Positions 29,812 through 32,826 of a stretch of 32,826 bases of DNA are shown here, piece by piece. The notes beneath the pieces are model-generated. The model ran no database searches and was not told where the DNA came from. It worked only from the letters and a program-made list of their open reading frames with translations. Both the position numbers and the translations under genes were made by a program. This stretch comes from Paludibacteraceae bacterium (GTDB lineage: Bacteria > Bacteroidota > Bacteroidia > Bacteroidales > Paludibacteraceae), in contig JAKSNW010000004.1 in NCBI GenBank assembly GCA_024405895.1, positions 1 through 32,826 of the forward strand. Reading direction: 5' to 3'. Positions within the stretch are counted from its first letter, which is position 1. Each line of letters begins with the position of its first letter.

Positions 29812-31737
29812 CTATTTTTTGTCAGTATTGATTGTGATTGCGATACCGGCTTTAGCCCAGATGCCTGGTTGGAGAATGCCGCCATAGTCGTAGTATTTAC
29901 GGTTGGTAAGGTTGGTAGCACTTGCATAAACATTGATATTCTTATGCTGCCAATAAATCTTGCCATCAAGCAAAAGCACTGGCTTATAGGTTTGTTGAGC
30001 ACCCTCTACATCAGTAAATTCACCATTACGGCTTTGGAAGACAAGTTGCCATTCTGCACCGAAGCCACGATAAATGCCATGGCTAAGTGTGAAGGTGAGT
30101 TTGTGTTTCAGATAGTCAAGTGCATATTTACTCATCAACTCGCCTGCATCTTTGTCAAGATGGCAATAAGCATAAGTTGCCTCGATATTTTTCAACCAAT
30201 AGCCACCACGGTAACCAACAGTAAACTCACCACCAAGTGCATTTACTGCTGTGTGGTTCATGCTACGCCATTTTTCTTCTTCTGGTGCTTTTACCCAGTC
30301 GATAATATTTTGACCCATACGATAATATACATTCAAAGCAGTATGGAAGCCATTGATAGCATAACGGGCACCCAACTCTACTGTCATGCTTGATTCTGGT
30401 TTGAGTTCAGGGTTGGCAATCTGTGTGGCACTCTTATAATAGAGGTCGGTGAAAGTAGGCAAACGGAGACTACGGTTAACACCAGCAAAGACATTACCTC
30501 CGGCAAAGCTATAGCCAATATTTGCACCGAAGCTGAAGTTATTATTAAACATGGTGTTATAGTTACCAGCCACGCCTACACTTGCAGAAAGGTTTTTATA
30601 GAGGAAACTTTGCTCAGCGAAGTAGTTGACATTGAAACGGTTTTTACCTACAGTAAATTCCATTTCCTTGTTTGTGAATGGGATATAGTGTGTAGAAGTC
30701 AAAGAATCGCCCAATACATTAGAAAGGATGTGTTCGTTTCTAACTTCAAGACCTACAGTTGTACGGCCGATTTTTGAGTGATAATTCAATTTGGCATTAG
30801 CACCAGACACATTGGATACGTGATAGTTATGATTGGTATACCAAGAAGGGAACTCCACTACTCCCTCACGGAAAAGTTCAAAACGGTCGTAATGAGCACG
30901 AGTAAACAAGGAGGCTTCCAATGTCAAAGGGGCTTCAAATTGATACTCCCAGACAACAGCACCAGTCAAAGCTTTAGTTGCCTCATACTGATCAGGATAT
31001 TTCAATGAATAGAAGCCATTTGAGCCAAAGCCCTTCAACTGACCACCCAATTGGATATTGAAACGTCCTACTTTGTCATCAGCATAGATAGCTTGAAGGT
31101 GAAGGTTTCCGTATTTATAATCTGTATTAGCCATATAGCCAGTTGACTGATTATAAGAAGCCGCACCAGTAAGTTTCCAATTACCAACGTTTTGATGAAC
31201 GCTTACAGATGGAGAGAAGAAGCCATGATCGCCACCTTCCACTTTAGCACGAACTTCGGATACATTGCCATTACCTGTAATGATATTGATAGCTCCACTG
31301 AAAGCAGACAAGCCGAAAGCACTGATTGATGTACCTTGAAGCACTTCGATACGGTCCACCATATCAAGGTCAATAGGAATGTTCAATGAGTGGTGGCCCG
31401 TGTGAGGATCTGTCAGATTCACGCCATTAAGCATAACGAGCACCTGGTCGAATGTACCACCACGCATGGAGATATCAGCCTGAACGCCATTGGCTCCACG
31501 GGTACGAACATCAATACCCGGCAAATAATCCAACAAATCGGCAACAGAAGTTACAGGCAAGGTTGCGATTTCTTCTTTCGACAAGACAGATACAACACGC
31601 AAGGCATCAGATGCCACTTTAATTTGTGTACCGGTAACAGACACTTCGTCCAAACCATAGACATAAACAGTGTCCATTTGCGCTTGAGCATGGAGAGCGA
31701 AGCACGCCAGCACAAGAAACAAGAGTTTTTTTCTCAT
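29812..31737 (-). CDS. TonB-dependent outer-membrane receptor, BtuB-like
   Basis: A 641-residue receptor with a signal peptide (cleavage near HAQAQ), a TonB box-like DEVSVTG, and a plug domain at about 45-150 (LPVTSVADLLDYLPGIDVRTR, ISMRGGTFDQVLVMLNGV, DRIEVLQGTS, GAINIIT). A 22-strand-type barrel follows. There is no N-terminal carboxypeptidase-like regulatory domain and no SusD neighbour, so it is not a SusC-type glycan importer. The size and plug resemble the BtuB/siderophore group; the substrate (cobalamin, metal chelate or other) cannot be told from sequence. The end ITINTDKK lacks the usual terminal aromatic residue. It begins 10 bases after the stop of a small ORF and 12 after a terminator T run, so its expression probably depends on read-through. 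Confidence 0.88.
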   Translation of the reverse strand: MRKKLLFLVLACFALHAQAQMDTVYVYGLDEVSVTGTQIKVASDALRVVSVLSKEEIATLPVTSVADLLDYLPGIDVRTRGANGVQADISMRGGTFDQVLVMLNGVNLTDPHTGHHSLNIPIDLDMVDRIEVLQGTSISAFGLSAFSGAINIITGNGNVSEVRAKVEGGDHGFFSPSVSVHQNVGNWKLTGAASYNQSTGYMANTDYKYGNLHLQAIYADDKVGRFNIQLGGQLKGFGSNGFYSLKYPDQYEATKALTGAVVWEYQFEAPLTLEASLFTRAHYDRFELFREGVVEFPSWYTNHNYHVSNVSGANAKLNYHSKIGRTTVGLEVRNEHILSNVLGDSLTSTHYIPFTNKEMEFTVGKNRFNVNYFAEQSFLYKNLSASVGVAGNYNTMFNNNFSFGANIGYSFAGGNVFAGVNRSLRLPTFTDLYYKSATQIANPELKPESSMTVELGARYAINGFHTALNVYYRMGQNIIDWVKAPEEEKWRSMNHTAVNALGGEFTVGYRGGYWLKNIEATYAYCHLDKDAGELMSKYALDYLKHKLTFTLSHGIYRGFGAEWQLVFQSRNGEFTDVEGAQQTYKPVLLLDGKIYWQHKNINVYASATNLTNRKYYDYGGILQPGIWAKAGIAITINTDKK

Positions 31738-31747
31738 AGATAACTTA

Positions 31748-32137
31748 CTAAAAAAGAGAGAGGCAACCCACCTCGTGGATTGCCCCTCTTGATATTTGTT
31801 TATAATTATTTTCTACATTAGCCTCTGCACCTGCACCGCAAGTGTTCAAAGAGGTTGTTTGCAAAGCAACGGCTACTGCGATAGCCATAGACATAGAAGA
31901 CGCCGCAGTCAAACTACTTTCACGTTCTGATTCGTCATCACTTGCAAAGTTGGCAAAAACAGCATCTGAAAGGTATTCACCGGAACGACCAGATTTGGCC
32001 ATCTGACGGTCAGCAATGGCATTTACCACATGACCGATGACGACTTCACGATGCAACGAACGGAAAGCCGCATACCCTTTGCGAGAGTAGCGACGAAAGC
32101 GCAATGGTGCATTATGTTGTCTGATTTGATACCTCAT
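31748..32137 (-). CDS. Small basic ORF preceding the TonB receptor (possible leader protein)
   Basis: A 129-residue protein. Residues 1-50 are strongly basic and aromatic (NAPLRFRRYSRKGYAAFRSL, HREVVIGHVVNAIADRQMAKS). From memory similar short segments occur just before, or at the N-terminus of, BtuB-like receptors in Bacteroidales. The middle is acidic (SDDESERES), followed by an Ala/Ser/Val hydrophobic patch (SMSMAIAVAVAL) and a tail GAGAEANVENN. The last residues and the stop are encoded inside a terminator hairpin. ATG 32137 follows a consensus promoter by about 16 nt, which supports real expression. It may be a protein with its own job or a regulatory leader; I cannot decide. Confidence 0.65.
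   Translation of the reverse strand: MRYQIRQHNAPLRFRRYSRKGYAAFRSLHREVVIGHVVNAIADRQMAKSGRSGEYLSDAVFANFASDDESERESSLTAASSMSMAIAVAVALQTTSLNTCGAGAEANVENNYKQISRGAIHEVGCLSLF
31750..31789 (-). terminator. Terminator/attenuator overlapping the end of the small ORF
   Basis: On the minus strand a 15-pair helix (31789-31775 with 31771-31757) has two G-U pairs that work only in this RNA and a 3-base loop. Six T follow at 31755-31750. The TAG stop of the upstream ORF uses the last T, and the receptor ATG lies 12 bases further on. Confidence 0.85.
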
Positions 32138-32159
32138 TCGGCTCTGTTTTTTGCGAGCG

Positions 32160-32190
32160 CAAAATTAGCATATCTTCATCACACAGCAAA
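32160..32190 (-). promoter_or_regulatory. Consensus promoter of the small ORF and TonB receptor
   Basis: On the minus strand TTTG (32190-32187), exactly 19 bases, then TAATTTTG (32167-32160) match the Bacteroidetes consensus at every position. No second promoter is visible before the receptor. Confidence 0.8.
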
Positions 32191-32336
32191 AAATTCTCCC
32201 GTTTTTTTATTCCTCCTCAAAAGAATCAGCCAATCAGCAATAAATCAAGCCTCAGTATACGATTTTACTGTAACACAGACATGTTTTCCATGTCAAATCT
32301 ACAAAAAGCAAGATGTATACACCCTAAAAAGACAAA

Positions 32337-32369
32337 TAAGGGGAAGAACTTTTTCTGTTCTTCCCCTTA
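32337..32369 (-). terminator. Terminator of the 2-oxoacid oxidoreductase operon
   Basis: A perfect 13-bp inverted repeat (TAAGGGGAAGAAC at 32337-32349 and its complement at 32357-32369) with a 7-base loop. It follows the stop at 32393 on the minus strand, with a loose T-rich tail. The region 32191-32336 holds nothing else I recognise. Confidence 0.8.
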
Positions 32370-32392
32370 CTTTTATTTATAGATACGATTGA

Positions 32393-32826
32393 TTACATAT
32401 CCCATTGTTCAAGTGTGCCGAGGAGGTCATCGAAAGTCTTAACCTTGCTCTTTGCTTGAACTTCTGCCATTTGGTTAGCAACAGCTTCGTCGTAGCATTC
32501 GCATTCAACGTCGCGGATAACACCCATTGCGATAGGCATGTCAGGAGCCTGCATCATAGCCAGTTTATAGTGGAGAACAGGATCTTGGCATTTTGCATCG
32601 TGAACGAGGATATCTTTCTCTGTGATACCGTTTTCACCGATAGTCACAACTTTCAAATCCCAACCATCCAACACAAGGCCTTTGTTGCGGTCCTTGCCGA
32701 AGATCATTGGTTTGCCGTGTTCGAGAACGATGGTACGGTCAGCACGGTCTTCTTTAGAAGCAATCCAGCTGTGAGCACCATTGTTGTAGATCATACAGTT
32801 AACCAAGCACTCAACAACAGATGTGC
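32393..32826 (-). CDS. 2-oxoacid:ferredoxin oxidoreductase beta subunit, C-terminal part
   Basis: The frame is open to the window edge, giving the last 143 residues. The text TSVVECLVNCMIYNNGAHSW, then VVTIGENGITEKDILVHDA, then a long C-terminal tail DPVLHYKLAMMQ with PIAMGVIRDVECE matches the C-terminal region of KorB-like beta subunits. The TPP-binding core lies outside the window. The enzyme oxidises 2-oxoglutarate or a related acid with CoA, reducing ferredoxin, in anaerobes such as Bacteroidales. The alpha subunit is expected just upstream on this strand. The TTG at 32806 is internal, not a start. Confidence 0.82.
   Translation of the reverse strand, partial: TSVVECLVNCMIYNNGAHSWIASKEDRADRTIVLEHGKPMIFGKDRNKGLVLDGWDLKVVTIGENGITEKDILVHDAKCQDPVLHYKLAMMQAPDMPIAMGVIRDVECECYDEAVANQMAEVQAKSKVKTFDDLLGTLEQWDM

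Noticed and set aside
31748-32137. Cobalamin riboswitch in the leader of the BtuB-like receptor
   Set aside because: A GCCATTG sequence resembles the B12 box with one mismatch, but the other conserved parts of the aptamer are not found, and it lies inside a reading frame with a good promoter and start.

Overview
The window looks like chromosomal DNA of a Bacteroidales bacterium, most likely Prevotella-like. The reasons are the recurring Bacteroidetes promoter form (TTG or TTTG, 19-20 bases, then TAnnTTTG), the near absence of Shine-Dalgarno sites, a hybrid two-component regulator, a DUF4296 lipoprotein next to lspA, a DksA-like protein with the Bacteroidetes-type degenerate zinc finger, and an AmgK/MurU pair. 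I see no IS element, prophage, integron or CRISPR array.

Layout. From 1 to 11401 genes run mostly on +: the tail of an M1-type aminopeptidase, a divergent RecD-like helicase on -, an operon for amino-sugar or cell-wall recycling (AmgK-like kinase fused to a RapZ C-terminal domain, MurU-like nucleotidyltransferase, TatD), a tRNA-Ser(GGA), a small lipoprotein, and a four-gene cassette (two SGNH-hydrolase-like proteins, an MBOAT acyltransferase, an outer-membrane barrel) that looks like an envelope or exopolysaccharide O-acetylation machine. From 11410 to the end every protein gene is on -. In transcription order these are mlaE-mlaF-dksA-like-lspA-DUF4296-small barrel-less amidohydrolase; clpB; a TPR-containing hybrid two-component regulator; DUF2975-xre-M16 peptidase; RNase H with a viroplasmin domain; an ECF sigma/anti-sigma/secreted-protein operon; a lipoprotein; a small basic ORF followed by a BtuB-like TonB-dependent receptor; and the C-terminal part of a 2-oxoacid:ferredoxin oxidoreductase beta subunit.

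The least ordinary part is non-coding. The 1.1 kb between clpB and the hybrid regulator holds a near-perfect sigma-54 promoter for clpB. It also holds two convergent small transcription units, each with promoter, hairpin and intrinsic terminator, and an array of four GGACAT boxes spaced by about one and two helical turns upstream of one of them. The neighbouring regulator ends in an AraC-type DNA-binding domain, so a regulator/small-RNA pair is a reasonable hypothesis. A second notable site is the leader of the TonB receptor. A consensus promoter drives a 129-codon ORF whose last codons and stop lie inside a strong terminator hairpin, 10 bases before the receptor start codon, as expected for translation-coupled attenuation. 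Other points are an amidohydrolase reduced to its beta-sandwich, a kinase fused to a RapZ sensor domain, and a palindromic array of an 8-bp repeat that recurs 5.4 kb away.

All functional statements come from reading motifs and recalling families. No database search or folding program was run.
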